This document shows positions 54,847 to 63,653 of a stretch of 64,000 nt of DNA, piece by piece. Under the pieces are notes generated by a model, which saw nothing but the letters and a program-made list of their open reading frames with translations, was not told where the DNA came from and made no database searches. The DNA is from Halopenitus malekzadehii. Lineage in GTDB: Archaea > Halobacteriota > Halobacteria > Halobacteriales > Haloferacaceae. Location of the stretch: contig NZ_FNWU01000002.1 in the NCBI RefSeq assembly GCF_900108505.1, positions 300,455 to 364,454 of the forward strand, read 5' to 3'. Within the stretch, counting starts at the first letter, position 1. The number at the start of each line of letters is the position of its first letter. A program made the position numbers and the translations under genes.

Positions 54847-55572
54847 TCACCGTTGATCGTCGGGTTCGGTCGTGATCCACGACGCAGTGCTCGAGACCAA
54901 CACGAGCGTGTCCGTCACGTCCTCCATCGCGTCGAGGACCTCATCGAACCGGAGTGCGATGGTCCGGTAGACGAACGGGCACTCGATCGCGTCGTCGGCG
55001 AAGACGGTGTCGACCACGTCGTTACGAAGTTCATCGACGGCGCTTTCGGCACCCCGTACCGTGGCGATCTCGGCGGCGATCGAGTCTGACCGTGACGGGG
55101 ACCGTAGCAACCGGACGTAGCACGCGACGGCGTCCGCGAGCGCGTCCATCGCTCGCTCGGCACACCGCGCCATCTCGTCGAATCGGTCGAAGGGTGCCGC
55201 CGCACGCGACGGAGCGATCGTGGTCAGCTCCTCGGCGAGTCGCTCGACGGCGTTGGGGATCGCATCGAGCCGTTGATACAGATCGACCACGCGTGGAGAG
55301 TTGAGATGGATCCGGGCGTTTCGCAGCCCGATCTCCTGGGCATCGGCGTTCGTGATCTGTGCGGAAATGTCCCGCTTGAGGCGGTCGCAGTCACTCTCGC
55401 GGGTCGTGATCGCGTCGACGAGATCCCGGACGGTTGGATCGTCGGCGCCGCCGTCGACGTACGCATCGAGCAGGTCCGACAACAGGCGGACACACTCGTC
55501 GATCCGGTCGAGATACGCCTCCGTCCGCGAGACGATCCGGTCGTCGAACCGCCGCTCGGGTTGTGCGGCCAT
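54847..55572 (-). CDS. DUF47/PhoU-like family protein
   Basis: A 241-residue all-helical protein. The pattern of repeated helices with conserved DxxxxxLxxxIxxxExxCDxLKRDI (residues 33-70) and AMDALADAVACYVRLL then ESAVDELRNDVVDTVF matches DUF47, a PhoU-related family often linked to phosphate or metal transporters. Such proteins bind metals through acidic helix motifs. Here it converges with the GDT1-like exporter, 48 nt apart. A TATA-like cttataag lies about 30 nt upstream of ATG 55572. Confidence 0.8.
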   Translation of the reverse strand: MAAQPERRFDDRIVSRTEAYLDRIDECVRLLSDLLDAYVDGGADDPTVRDLVDAITTRESDCDRLKRDISAQITNADAQEIGLRNARIHLNSPRVVDLYQRLDAIPNAVERLAEELTTIAPSRAAAPFDRFDEMARCAERAMDALADAVACYVRLLRSPSRSDSIAAEIATVRGAESAVDELRNDVVDTVFADDAIECPFVYRTIALRFDEVLDAMEDVTDTLVLVSSTASWITTEPDDQR

Positions 55573-55671
55573 CGATCGATCCCACTCCCGTCGGCCCGAA
55601 GTAGTCTTATAAGTGGCCTATATATTGGATCCCCTCGATCCATACCCATCAGTGCTGACGGTGATCCACCC

Positions 55672-55735
55672 GTGTCGACGTCGATCCGTTTCACCGGTGC
55701 CGATGTCGATCCGTTTCACCCGTGTCGACGTCGAC
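55672..55735. repeat. 25-bp tandem repeat in a divergent promoter region
   Basis: Two units of 25 nt, gtgtcgacgtcgatccgtttcaccg-like (55672-55696) and a close copy (55697-55721), followed by a partial third copy starting at 55722. They lie between the DUF47 gene and the zinc-ribbon gene. Confidence 0.8.
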
Positions 55736-55763
55736 TTACCGTTCCGCACGCGACGATCGATCG

Positions 55764-56348
55764 ATGAGCTACCCGGTCACGTACTACTGTCCGCACTGTG
55801 AGACGCTCGTGGCGGTCGATCGGGAGGGCTACCTCGACGACAAGGCCGTCACGCCGTACCCGCTCGAGGGATGGACCTACGTTGCTCCGAGCGTGGCGTT
55901 CGGGGACGACGGATCGGATGAGGGGGAGACGACGGCGGATGAGGGGGAGACGACGGCGGAGGAGAGAAAGACGACGGCGGAGGAGAGGAAGACGCGGGAT
56001 CGACGGACGTCGCCGGATCCGGACGGCGTCCGGTTCGTGTGCGGGGAGAGCGACGGCGTGACCTGGGCGCCGGATACGGGCGGCACGACGTCCGAAAACG
56101 TCGACGACGGCGCCGACGCGCCCACTGCCGACGCACCCACCGCCGACGAGACCGAGACCGACGACGTCGGCTGCGGCGAGCCCTTTTACCTCTCGTTCGT
56201 TCGCTTCGAGGACGGCCGGGAGGTCGATCCGCGAACCGACACCGACGCCGAGCGGATCCGGCTCAACCTCGGCCGAGAACCGGACCGTCCGCGTGGACCG
56301 GGCGGTCCGTCCGGTCCCGACGGCGGATCGGGCGGTTTTTGGGGCTAA
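55764..56348 (+). CDS. haloarchaeal zinc-ribbon-like protein with low-complexity insertion
   Basis: A 194-residue protein. The N-terminus has CPHCETLVAVDREGYLDDKAVTPYPLEGWTYVAPS with one CxxC, and later single Cys residues (RFVCGESDG, VGCGEPFYLSF) could complete a zinc site. Between them, residues 53-90 are a repeated acidic stretch (DEGETTADEGETTAEERKTTAEERKT). The C-terminus ends in Gly/Pro-rich sequence. Function unknown. ATG 55764 is chosen over a GTG at 55722, which would lie in the 25-bp repeat. Confidence 0.68.
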   Translation: MSYPVTYYCPHCETLVAVDREGYLDDKAVTPYPLEGWTYVAPSVAFGDDGSDEGETTADEGETTAEERKTTAEERKTRDRRTSPDPDGVRFVCGESDGVTWAPDTGGTTSENVDDGADAPTADAPTADETETDDVGCGEPFYLSFVRFEDGREVDPRTDTDAERIRLNLGREPDRPRGPGGPSGPDGGSGGFWG

Positions 56349-56364
56349 TACCGGCTATCTTGAA

Positions 56365-57828
56365 CTACCCCTTGATGTTGCAGACGGGGAACGTCCGAGC
56401 GACCGTGTCGCCGATACCCAGCGCGTCGCTGACGTCGACGACCTCGTCCACGTCCTTGTACACGCCGGGCGCCTCCTCGGCGATCGTCGCCCCGCTTTGC
56501 GCCTTCACGTAAACGTGCTCCTGCTCTTTGAGGTCGTCTTGGACATCGCCGCCCCAGAAGTCGCGTTTGGCCTGCGTGCGACTCATCAGCCGCCCGGCGC
56601 CGTGGGCGGTCGAGCCGAACGAGACGTCGAGGGAGTTCTCGCCGCCGCGGAGGACGTAGGAGCCGGCGCCCATACTCCCCGGGATGATAACCGGCTGACC
56701 GACGTCGCGGTAGACCTCCGGAATCTCCTCGCGACCTGCGGGGAAGGCCCGTGTTGCGCCCTTGCGGTGCACGTAGAGGTCGCGTTCCTCGCCGTCGACG
56801 ACGTGGGTCTCGCGTTTCGCGATGTTGTGAGCGACATCATAGAGCAGCTCCATTCCGAGGTCATCGATCGGATCGGCATCGAAGATCTCGCCGAACACCG
56901 TCCGCGTCCGGTGGGTGATGAGCTGTCGGTTGACCCACGCGTAGTTGATCGCCGCGCACATCGCGCCGTAATACTCGTACGCCAGTTCGGACCCTGCCGG
57001 GGCCGCCGCAAGCTCCTTATCCGGCAGCTCCTCGAGGAGATCCCCGTGACGCTTCTCGATCCGCCGCAGGTAGTCGGTGCACGTCTGGTGGCCGAGCCCC
57101 CGTGATCCACAGTGGATCAGGACGACGATCTGCCCCGGTTCGAGCCCGTACGCGTCGGCCACGCCCTTGCGGAAGACGTCCGTCACGCGCTGTACCTCGA
57201 GGAAGTGGTTGCCCGATCCGAGCGAGCCGATCTGGTTGCGGCCGCGGTCCTTCGCCTTCTGCGGGACGAACTCCGGTCGGGCGTCGGGACGACGCCCTTC
57301 GTCCTCACAGTGTTCGAGATCCGACTCGACGCCGTACCCTGCATCGATCGCCCACTCGACGCCACGCTCGAGGATCGCCTCGACCGTGTCGCTGTCACCC
57401 GTGACGATCCCGCCGCCGCCGAGTCCGGAGGGGATCCGGTCGAAGAGGGCGTTGACGAGCTCCTCCTCACGGCCCCGGACGTCGCCGTATTCGAGGTTTG
57501 TTTTCACCATTCTCACCCCACAATTTATGTCATAGCCGATCGCTCCGGGAGAGATGCATCCCTCCTCGGCGTCGATCGCGCCGACGCCGCCGACCGGGAA
57601 GCCGTACCCCTGATGGCCGTCGGGCATACAGAGCGCGTACTTCGTCATTCCCGGGAGGTGCGTCGCGTTCCGGAGTTGGGTGAGCGTGTCGTCCTCGCCG
57701 ATCGCTTCGAGGAGAGACTCGGAGGCGAACACGCGTGCGGGAACGTTCATACCGTCTTCCCGGGGGATCTCCCAGACGTGCTCGCGCACCTTCCGCAGGC
57801 GAACGTCGCCGAACTCGCGGGTGGTCAT
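56365..57828 (-). CDS. rtcB: RNA-splicing ligase RtcB
   Basis: A 487-residue tRNA ligase that seals 2',3'-cyclic phosphate and 5'-OH ends after tRNA intron removal, using Mn2+ and GTP. Landmarks are CMPDGHQGYGFPVGGVGAID, DINCGVRM with metal-binding Cys103, GSLGSGNHFLEVQRV, and the guanylylated histidine in GSTAHGAGRLMSR near residue 420. ATG 57828 is used because it begins the conserved start; the frame upstream belongs to the overlapping reading of the acetyltransferase. Its cofactor archease is encoded 1.8 kb away. Confidence 0.97.
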   Translation of the reverse strand: MTTREFGDVRLRKVREHVWEIPREDGMNVPARVFASESLLEAIGEDDTLTQLRNATHLPGMTKYALCMPDGHQGYGFPVGGVGAIDAEEGCISPGAIGYDINCGVRMVKTNLEYGDVRGREEELVNALFDRIPSGLGGGGIVTGDSDTVEAILERGVEWAIDAGYGVESDLEHCEDEGRRPDARPEFVPQKAKDRGRNQIGSLGSGNHFLEVQRVTDVFRKGVADAYGLEPGQIVVLIHCGSRGLGHQTCTDYLRRIEKRHGDLLEELPDKELAAAPAGSELAYEYYGAMCAAINYAWVNRQLITHRTRTVFGEIFDADPIDDLGMELLYDVAHNIAKRETHVVDGEERDLYVHRKGATRAFPAGREEIPEVYRDVGQPVIIPGSMGAGSYVLRGGENSLDVSFGSTAHGAGRLMSRTQAKRDFWGGDVQDDLKEQEHVYVKAQSGATIAEEAPGVYKDVDEVVDVSDALGIGDTVARTFPVCNIKG

Positions 57829-57931
57829 ACCTCGAGGGAGGCCGGGCAGGTGGAATAGCGTTACGACGCACGGGCGACTGGTGGCGTGTGGTGGCCGCGG
57901 ATGCTGAAGCGTCCCGACCGCGACCGGCGGC

Positions 57932-58405
57932 TCACCCGTGAACGATCTCGGCAAGCCGATCGCGCAGCGAGTCGCGGCCGAGCTTGAGGTAATAGGCGTC
58001 GCCGCCGTCCTCGTAGTAGTCATTGATCCGGCGTTTGACCTCAAACCCGAGGTGCTTGTAAAAGCCGATCGCGTTCTCGTTCGTCGACCGGGCGTGGCAG
58101 GTGACCGACCGATGTTCCTCCGCGATCTCGGCGACCAACCGCTGCGCGTAGCCGCGATCGCGGGCATCGGGCGCCACGCCGAGAAACAGGAGGTAGCCGT
58201 CACGTCGAACGCAGGCGAACGCGACGAGGTCGTCGTTCTCGAAGAGGAGGTGGGCCCGCGAGCGCCGATAGGCGTCCGTAAAGAACCCGTGTCGCTGCCG
58301 GAGTACGTCCTCCTCCTCGCGGATCGTCTCCTTGAGATCCCAGGCCGCCGAGACGTGCTCGACGTTCCCGGGTTGATCGATCCGTTTTTCGACGGTGACG
58401 CTCAC
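57932..58405 (-). CDS. GNAT acetyltransferase, RimI-like
   Basis: A 157-residue GNAT enzyme. Its catalytic and CoA-binding elements are GYLLFLGVAPDARDRGYAQRLV and HARSTNENAIGFYKHLGFEVKRRINDYYEDGGDAYYL, the latter close to RimI-type N-terminal acetyltransferases. It lies 103 nt upstream of rtcB in the same direction. The substrate, perhaps a protein N-terminus, is an inference from family likeness. Confidence 0.87.
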   Translation of the reverse strand: MSVTVEKRIDQPGNVEHVSAAWDLKETIREEEDVLRQRHGFFTDAYRRSRAHLLFENDDLVAFACVRRDGYLLFLGVAPDARDRGYAQRLVAEIAEEHRSVTCHARSTNENAIGFYKHLGFEVKRRINDYYEDGGDAYYLKLGRDSLRDRLAEIVHG

Positions 58406-58559
58406 TAAAAACGGCTAACGCGGGCGTCGAATATAATTCCTCCGTCCCGAACCATCGTTGCCAGCGTCGTCACCCCGGTCCAGCGGCCGATACCGTGTCG
58501 TCGACGGCGACCAGTCCACGTCAGAACGATTATACTCTCCACCCTCCTGGACAGTGGCA

Positions 58560-59657
58560 ATGGGAACGAACCGGCCGCTCGTCGAGGAGCTGCGACGCGG
58601 GTTCCTCACCGGCGTCGCGGTCATCGTTCCGTTGATGGTCACGATCATCGTGTTGACGATCGCGTTCAACTACGTCTACCAGTATCTGGACCTGTTCTCG
58701 GACGCGATCCTTCCGTTTTCTCCGCGGATCTCGGTGCCGATCGTCGGCGTGATCGGGCGGGAACCGCTCGTGGAGATCACCACTCCGTTCGTACTTCTAT
58801 TGGTGATACTCGGGGTCGGGTTGACGGTGAACTCCTCGCGATACGGGGCGTTAGCGGTCGACTACTTCGATTACCTGATCGAGCGCGTCCCCGGGGTCGG
58901 GTCGGTCTACGAGAGCTTTCGGCGGATGTCCGACGTGATGCTCGACTCCGACGGGGAAAACTTCCAGGAGGTCGTCCTCGTGGAGTTTCCCACCGAGGAA
59001 ACCTACACGCTGGCGTTCGTGACGAGTCACACCCCTGACCCGATCGCGGACGCGGCCGACCGCGGCGGGGAGGGGATGCGGACGCTGTTCATGCCGATGG
59101 CCCCGAACCCGGTGATGGGTGGGCACGTCCTGTTCGTTCCCGAATCGCGGATCGTCGACATCGATCTGACGGTCGAGGAGGGGATCCAGGCGCTCGTCAC
59201 GAGCGGCGTCGCGATCGGGGACGACGTCGACGGCGGGGGGATCGGACGAGCCGGGACGGCGGGTGTGTCGGCCGAGACGCTACAGGACCTCTCCCGATTG
59301 GGCCGCGTCGAACAACGGCTGGACCCGACGGCGTCGGCACGGAGGGCCACATCGGACGATCGAGTGATGGCGGGTCGGCGGGAACGATACGACGAGGCGA
59401 TCAACCCACGGGAAGCCGAAACACCGGATGCGATCGTTCGGCGGGAGCGCGACCGGGAGGACCACTCCGGCGACATCCGCCAAACGTCGCCTCCCGCGGA
59501 GCGCGCTGACCGCCGGAAATCGGCCCGGGCTCCGACCGAGACGCCGCCTTCCGAACGCGCCGAGCGGGACCTGGCGAACAGCGACTCGACGGACGTACCA
59601 CCCGAACGACACGACGATCTCGACGGCGAGGCGGCCGACGAGGGGGGATCGACGTGA
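58560..59657 (+). CDS. DUF502 family membrane protein
   Basis: A 365-residue protein. Two membrane helices (about residues 16-40 and 66-90) flank a loop with DAILPFSPRISVPIVGVIG, followed by ERVPGVGSVYESFRRMSDVM and FQEVVLVEFPTEETYTLAFVTSH, the DUF502 signature region. A C-terminal 150-residue disordered, arginine/acid-rich tail follows. ATG 58560 lies just past a TATA-like tatactc. Its stop overlaps the archease GTG start by 4 nt, so the two are cotranslated. Confidence 0.85.
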   Translation: MGTNRPLVEELRRGFLTGVAVIVPLMVTIIVLTIAFNYVYQYLDLFSDAILPFSPRISVPIVGVIGREPLVEITTPFVLLLVILGVGLTVNSSRYGALAVDYFDYLIERVPGVGSVYESFRRMSDVMLDSDGENFQEVVLVEFPTEETYTLAFVTSHTPDPIADAADRGGEGMRTLFMPMAPNPVMGGHVLFVPESRIVDIDLTVEEGIQALVTSGVAIGDDVDGGGIGRAGTAGVSAETLQDLSRLGRVEQRLDPTASARRATSDDRVMAGRRERYDEAINPREAETPDAIVRRERDREDHSGDIRQTSPPAERADRRKSARAPTETPPSERAERDLANSDSTDVPPERHDDLDGEAADEGGST

Positions 59658-60082
59658 CGCACCGACTTCGTGATCACACCGCCGACGTGGCGGTCGAGGC
59701 CACGGCGGATTCGATCGATACGGTCTTCGCCGACGTCGCATCGGGATTGACGGCAGCGATGTGCAGCGATCCGTCCGGCGGCGGCGATCGGTTCTCGATC
59801 GACGTCACCGCCGAATCCGGCGAGGCGGCGCTGTTCGATTACCTCGACGAACTCATATACGAACGGGACGTCCGCGGCGTGCTCCCGGTCGATCACGAGT
59901 GCCGGGTCCGCCATCCCGACGCCGACACGACTGACGCCGACGCCTGGGCCGTCACCGCAAGCGCCCGCGGCGTGCCGCTCAGCGAGGTCGCTGCCCGCGA
60001 CGTGAAGGCCGTGACGTACTCGGAGATGGTGCTCGAGCGTCGGGGAGACGGCTGGTACGCCTACGTCGTCTTCGACGTGTGA
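59654..60082 (+). CDS. archease, RtcB cofactor
   Basis: A 142-residue archease that activates RtcB for multiple turnover by promoting its guanylylation. HRLRDHTADVAVEATADSIDTVFADVASGL holds the metal-binding aspartate, and the C-terminus KAVTYSEMVLERRGDGWYAYVVFDV is the diagnostic family end. The GTG at 59654 overlaps the DUF502 stop (GTGA). rtcB lies on the opposite strand, with two other genes between. Confidence 0.94.
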   Translation: MTHRLRDHTADVAVEATADSIDTVFADVASGLTAAMCSDPSGGGDRFSIDVTAESGEAALFDYLDELIYERDVRGVLPVDHECRVRHPDADTTDADAWAVTASARGVPLSEVAARDVKAVTYSEMVLERRGDGWYAYVVFDV

Positions 60083-60250
60083 ACGGCTCGAGGGAACAGC
60101 GCGTACACGCCACACAGAGACACACGGATTCACACGGACACTCCTCACTAGATCCGACACCGTATCGGGCCGGTTGCGGGCTGTGCGAACCGCTCGCGTG
60201 CCCGACGCCGAAGAACAACCGTTAAAAGTCGCGGTCGGGTTCGTACGCGT

Positions 60251-60727
60251 ATGGCTGGAACCATCGAAGTGCTCGTTCCGGGCGGGGAGGCCAATCCCGG
60301 CCCGCCGCTCGGTCCCGAGCTCGGACCGACGCCCGTGGACGTGCAGGACGTCGTCAGCGATATCAACGAGGAGACCGCCGCATTCGACGGGATGGAGGTC
60401 CCCGTCACCGTCGAGTATGAGGACGACGGTTCCTTCAGCATCGAGGTCGGCGTCCCGCCGACCGCCGAGCTAATCAAGGACGAGGCCGGCTTCGACACCG
60501 GCTCCGGCGAGCCGCAGTCGGAGTTCGTCGCCGACCTCGACGTCGAACAGGTCAAGACGATCGCCGAGCAGAAATCCTCCGACCTGCTGGCGTACGACAC
60601 GAAGAACGCCGCCAAGGAGATCGGCGGCACCTGTGCCTCCCTGGGCGTCACGATCGACGGCGAGGACGCACGGACCTTCGACGACCGCGTCGAGGCCGGC
60701 GAGTACGACGACGTCCTCGCCGAGTAG
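60251..60727 (+). CDS. rpl11: large subunit ribosomal protein L11 (uL11)
   Basis: A 158-residue L11 of the GTPase-associated centre. EVLVPGGEANPGPPLGPELGPTPVDVQDVVSDIN is the N-domain and KNAAKEIGGTCASLGVTIDGEDAR the rRNA-binding C-domain. A TATA-like gttaaaag is 27 nt upstream. It stands alone, separated from L1-L10-L12 by a convergent membrane protein gene. Confidence 0.97.
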   Translation: MAGTIEVLVPGGEANPGPPLGPELGPTPVDVQDVVSDINEETAAFDGMEVPVTVEYEDDGSFSIEVGVPPTAELIKDEAGFDTGSGEPQSEFVADLDVEQVKTIAEQKSSDLLAYDTKNAAKEIGGTCASLGVTIDGEDARTFDDRVEAGEYDDVLAE

Positions 60728-60810
60728 TCGACGTCTCGTCTCCGTCGCGAGCCAGTCTCTTCGAGGGCGTCGGCATCGCCGACCACTTCACCGCTTGAGT
60801 CGTTCGACCG

Positions 60811-61359
60811 TCACCCCGGAAAGTACAGCACGAACAGCAGAAAGAACGTCACAGCCGCCGCGATCGAGAGGACGATCGCGTACCAGAGCGCGGCGGCGGC
60901 GAGCACGATCCGCCCATCGAGACCCTCCACAGCTGGATCCCACCGACCCGCAGCCGGCAGTATACCCGCGAGTGCGATCCAGACGAGAGTGGGATAGCCG
61001 ACCGCCACGAGGAGCGTCCAGCGGATCAGCTCGATCCCGCCGATCCCACCACGAACCACGACGCCGCCGAGAAAGACCGCGACGTTGCCGAGCACGACCA
61101 TACCGACGAGGAGGAGGTAGTTCACGGCGTACCGGTCGGTGGGCCAGTCGTCGATCGCCGCGCGTATGCTCCCGGCCGCAAGGACCGGAAGACACGCGAC
61201 GCTGACGAGGAGCCAGACGAACGCGGTCGCCGCGATCGGCGCGGTCCAGCCGGACGCCACGGGTCGACTAGCGGGGGTCGGCGCATCAGTCTTTTCCCGG
61301 TCGTGGAGCCGATCGTCGCGAACATCCCCCAACGGAGACCACTTCCGACGGAGATTCAT
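60811..61359 (-). CDS. four-helix haloarchaeal membrane protein, function unknown
   Basis: A 182-residue protein with four to five hydrophobic segments, about residues 42-63, 80-100, 112-135 and 148-180, after a 35-residue polar N-terminus. It ends VTFFLLFVLYFPG. No family is recognised. It is inserted between rpl11 and the rpl1 operon in opposite orientation, which splits the otherwise linked ribosomal protein genes. Confidence 0.7.
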   Translation of the reverse strand: MNLRRKWSPLGDVRDDRLHDREKTDAPTPASRPVASGWTAPIAATAFVWLLVSVACLPVLAAGSIRAAIDDWPTDRYAVNYLLLVGMVVLGNVAVFLGGVVVRGGIGGIELIRWTLLVAVGYPTLVWIALAGILPAAGRWDPAVEGLDGRIVLAAAALWYAIVLSIAAAVTFFLLFVLYFPG

Positions 61360-61426
61360 CCCAAACGAACACCACCTCGCCGGCGCAGTCCCTGTGCCCC
61401 GATCCCACGCGCATCACGGCTTCGAC

Positions 61427-61521
61427 GGGTTTAAACGCCGGCTGGGGCAAATCCCGGTGAGACAGGCTTCGCCTGTTTCACTGACCCGTAGGAGCGTTCC
61501 TGCGTACTACGGAGGTGAAAA
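61427..61521 (+). promoter_or_regulatory. promoter and structured leader of the rpl1-rpl10-rpl12 operon
   Basis: TATA box gggtttaaacg (61427-61437) places the 5' end near 61457. The leader starts at once with an 11-bp stem-loop, GTGAGACAGGC / GCCTGTTTCAC with loop TTC (61457-61481). A second imperfect hairpin follows (CGTAGGA / TCCTGCG, near 61487-61505) and a purine-rich GGAGGTG that could be a ribosome binding site before ATG 61522. L1 represses its own mRNA in other archaea by binding a leader structure that mimics rRNA; this leader is a candidate for that. Confidence 0.65.
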
Positions 61522-62160
61522 ATGGCAGACACAATAGAGGAGGCAGTTTCTCGCGCACTCGAGGAGGCACCCGAGCGGAACTTCCGCGAAACGGTGGACC
61601 TCGCGATCAATCTGCGCGATCTAGACCTCAACGATCCGTCGAATCGCGTCGACGAGTCGATCGTGCTGCCGGCTGGAACGGGACAGGAGACGCAGATCAT
61701 CGTCTTCGCGGAGGGCGAAACCGCCGTCCGCGCCGAGGAGGTTGCCGACGAGGTTCTCGACGGCGAGGACCTCGAGGACCTCGGCGACGACGATGACGCC
61801 GCAAAGGACCTCGCCGATGAAACGGACTTCTTCATCGCCGAGGCAAGCCTGATGCAGGACATCGGTCGGTACCTCGGTACCGTCCTCGGTCCGCGCGGCA
61901 AGATGCCGACTCCACTCCAGCCGGACGACGACGTCGTCGAAACGGTTAACAGAATGAAAAACACGGTGCAGCTGCGTTCGGGTGACCGACGCACCTTCCA
62001 CACCCGCGTGGGTGCGGAGGACATGGGCGCCGAAGAGATCGCGGACAACGTCGACGTCATCATCCGTCGTCTCGAGGCCGACCTCGAGAAGGGTCCGCTC
62101 AACATCGACGGGATCTTCGTCAAGACGACGATGGGTCCCGCCGCGGAGGTGCCCGTATGA
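61522..62160 (+). CDS. rpl1: large subunit ribosomal protein L1 (uL1)
   Basis: A 212-residue L1 of the mobile L1 stalk. [57 protein letters not shown] and the end [19 protein letters not shown] are family landmarks. It is the first gene of the operon, with a 4-nt overlap into rpl10, and may repress its own mRNA. Confidence 0.97.
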   Translation: MADTIEEAVSRALEEAPERNFRETVDLAINLRDLDLNDPSNRVDESIVLPAGTGQETQIIVFAEGETAVRAEEVADEVLDGEDLEDLGDDDDAAKDLADETDFFIAEASLMQDIGRYLGTVLGPRGKMPTPLQPDDDVVETVNRMKNTVQLRSGDRRTFHTRVGAEDMGAEEIADNVDVIIRRLEADLEKGPLNIDGIFVKTTMGPAAEVPV

Positions 62161-63203
62161 GCTCGGCACGACGAACCGAGACCATCCCCGAGTGGAAAAA
62201 GGAGGAGGTCGACGAGCTCGTCGAGTTCATCGACTCCTTCGCCTCGGTCGGGGTCGTCGGCGTGGCCGGCATCCCGAGCCGCCAGCTGCAGCTGATGCGG
62301 CGCGAGCTCCACGGCTCCGCGGACCTGCGGATGAGCCGGAACACGCTCGTCGTCCGCGCGCTCGAGGACGTCGACGACGGCGTCGAGCAGCTCGTCGGCG
62401 ACGTCAGCGGCCAGGTCGCGCTCGTCGGGACGAACGACAACCCCTTCGGACTCTACAAGCAGCTCGAGGCCTCGAAGACGCCGGCGCCGATCAACGCCGG
62501 CGAGGTCGCCCCGAACGACATCGTCATCCCCGAGGGCGACACCGGCGTCGACCCGGGACCGTTCGTCGGCGAGCTCCAGACGGTCGGCGCAGCCGCCCGC
62601 ATTCAGGAGGGCTCGATCCAGGTCACCGAGGACTCGACCGTGCTCGAGGAGGGTGAGGTCGTCTCGGATGACCTCGCGAACGTCCTCACCGAGCTCGGCA
62701 TCGAGCCCAAGGAGGTCGGACTCGATCTGAAGTCCGTCTACTCCGAGGGCGTGCTCTTCGAGCCCGAGGAACTCGCGATCGACGTCGACGAGTACGCGGC
62801 GGACGTCCAGTCCGCCGCCGCCGCCGCGCGCAACCTCTCGGTCAACGCCAACTACCCGACGGCTCGCACCGCCGGTACCCTTCTCGCGAAGGCGTCCGGC
62901 GAGGCCAAGTCCGTCGCCCTGCACGCCGAGATCGAGAGTCCGGACGTCGTGCCCGACCTGATCGGGAAGGCCGACGCCCAGCTACGCGCGCTCGCGGCGC
63001 AGATCGACGACGAGGAGGCGCTGCCCGAGGAGCTGCAGGGCGTCGATGCCCAAGCAGCCACGGCGGACGCCGATGCGGACGAGGAGGAACAGGCTGACGA
63101 AGGATCGGACGCCGAGGAGACGCCCGACGACGCTGCCGACGCCGATGAAGACGACGGCGACGACGGCGACGCGGGCGACGGTCTCGGCGCGATGTTCGGA
63201 TAA
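62157..63203 (+). CDS. rpl10: large subunit ribosomal protein L10 (P0, uL10)
   Basis: A 348-residue P0 that anchors the L12 dimers of the ribosomal stalk. [39 protein letters not shown] is the rRNA-binding start. The central region carries [15 protein letters not shown], and the C-terminal helix for L12 is followed by a long Asp/Glu/Ala tail ending DGLGAMFG, the factor-binding end shared with L12. Confidence 0.97.
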   Translation: MSSARRTETIPEWKKEEVDELVEFIDSFASVGVVGVAGIPSRQLQLMRRELHGSADLRMSRNTLVVRALEDVDDGVEQLVGDVSGQVALVGTNDNPFGLYKQLEASKTPAPINAGEVAPNDIVIPEGDTGVDPGPFVGELQTVGAAARIQEGSIQVTEDSTVLEEGEVVSDDLANVLTELGIEPKEVGLDLKSVYSEGVLFEPEELAIDVDEYAADVQSAAAAARNLSVNANYPTARTAGTLLAKASGEAKSVALHAEIESPDVVPDLIGKADAQLRALAAQIDDEEALPEELQGVDAQAATADADADEEEQADEGSDAEETPDDAADADEDDGDDGDAGDGLGAMFG

Positions 63204-63221
63204 CACACGGAGATTACACCA

Positions 63222-63563
63222 ATGGAATACGTTTACGCTGCGCTCATCCTGAACGAGACGGGCGAAGAGATCAACGAAGACAACATCACGTCGGTGCTCG
63301 ACGCTGCGGGCGTCGACGTCGAGGAGTCCCGCGTCAAGGCCCTCGTCGCGGCCCTCGAGGACGTCGACATCGAGGAGGCCATCGAGACGGCCGCCGCCGC
63401 GCCGGCCGCCGGTGCCGCCGCAGGTGGGTCCGCTGACGCCGGCGGGGACGCCGACGAGAGCGAGGACGAGGCCGAGGACGAGGCCGAGGAAGCCGACGAG
63501 GCTGACGAGGACGACGAGGAAGACGGCGACGGCGGCGAAGGCCTCGGCGAGCTGTTCGGCTAA
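63222..63563 (+). CDS. rpl12: large subunit ribosomal protein L12 (P1/P2-type)
   Basis: A 113-residue acidic stalk protein. [52 protein letters not shown] is the dimerisation domain, followed by an Ala/Gly hinge and an Asp/Glu tail ending GEGLGELFG, which recruits translation factors. It is the last gene of the operon. Confidence 0.97.
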   Translation: MEYVYAALILNETGEEINEDNITSVLDAAGVDVEESRVKALVAALEDVDIEEAIETAAAAPAAGAAAGGSADAGGDADESEDEAEDEAEEADEADEDDEEDGDGGEGLGELFG

Positions 63564-63565
63564 CG

Positions 63566-63636
63566 CTCCGTATCCGGAGTTCGCGCCCCCACGGGCGCCC
63601 GACCACCAGCTCGTTCCTCACGAGACACTTTTTATC
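63566..63636 (+). terminator. probable transcription end of the L1-L10-L12 operon
   Basis: A small hairpin CTCCG-tatc-CGGAG (63566-63579) follows the rpl12 stop, and a T-run, cactttttat (63627-63636), lies about 50 nt further on. T-runs without a tight hairpin are the usual archaeal termination signal. Confidence 0.4.
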
Positions 63637-63653
63637 GGCGGACAAGGCGAATA

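Noticed and set aside
56365..58203. Longer start for RtcB
   Set aside because: The extra N-terminal residues are an alternative frame of the acetyltransferase and lack the RtcB start; ATG 57828 begins the conserved domain.
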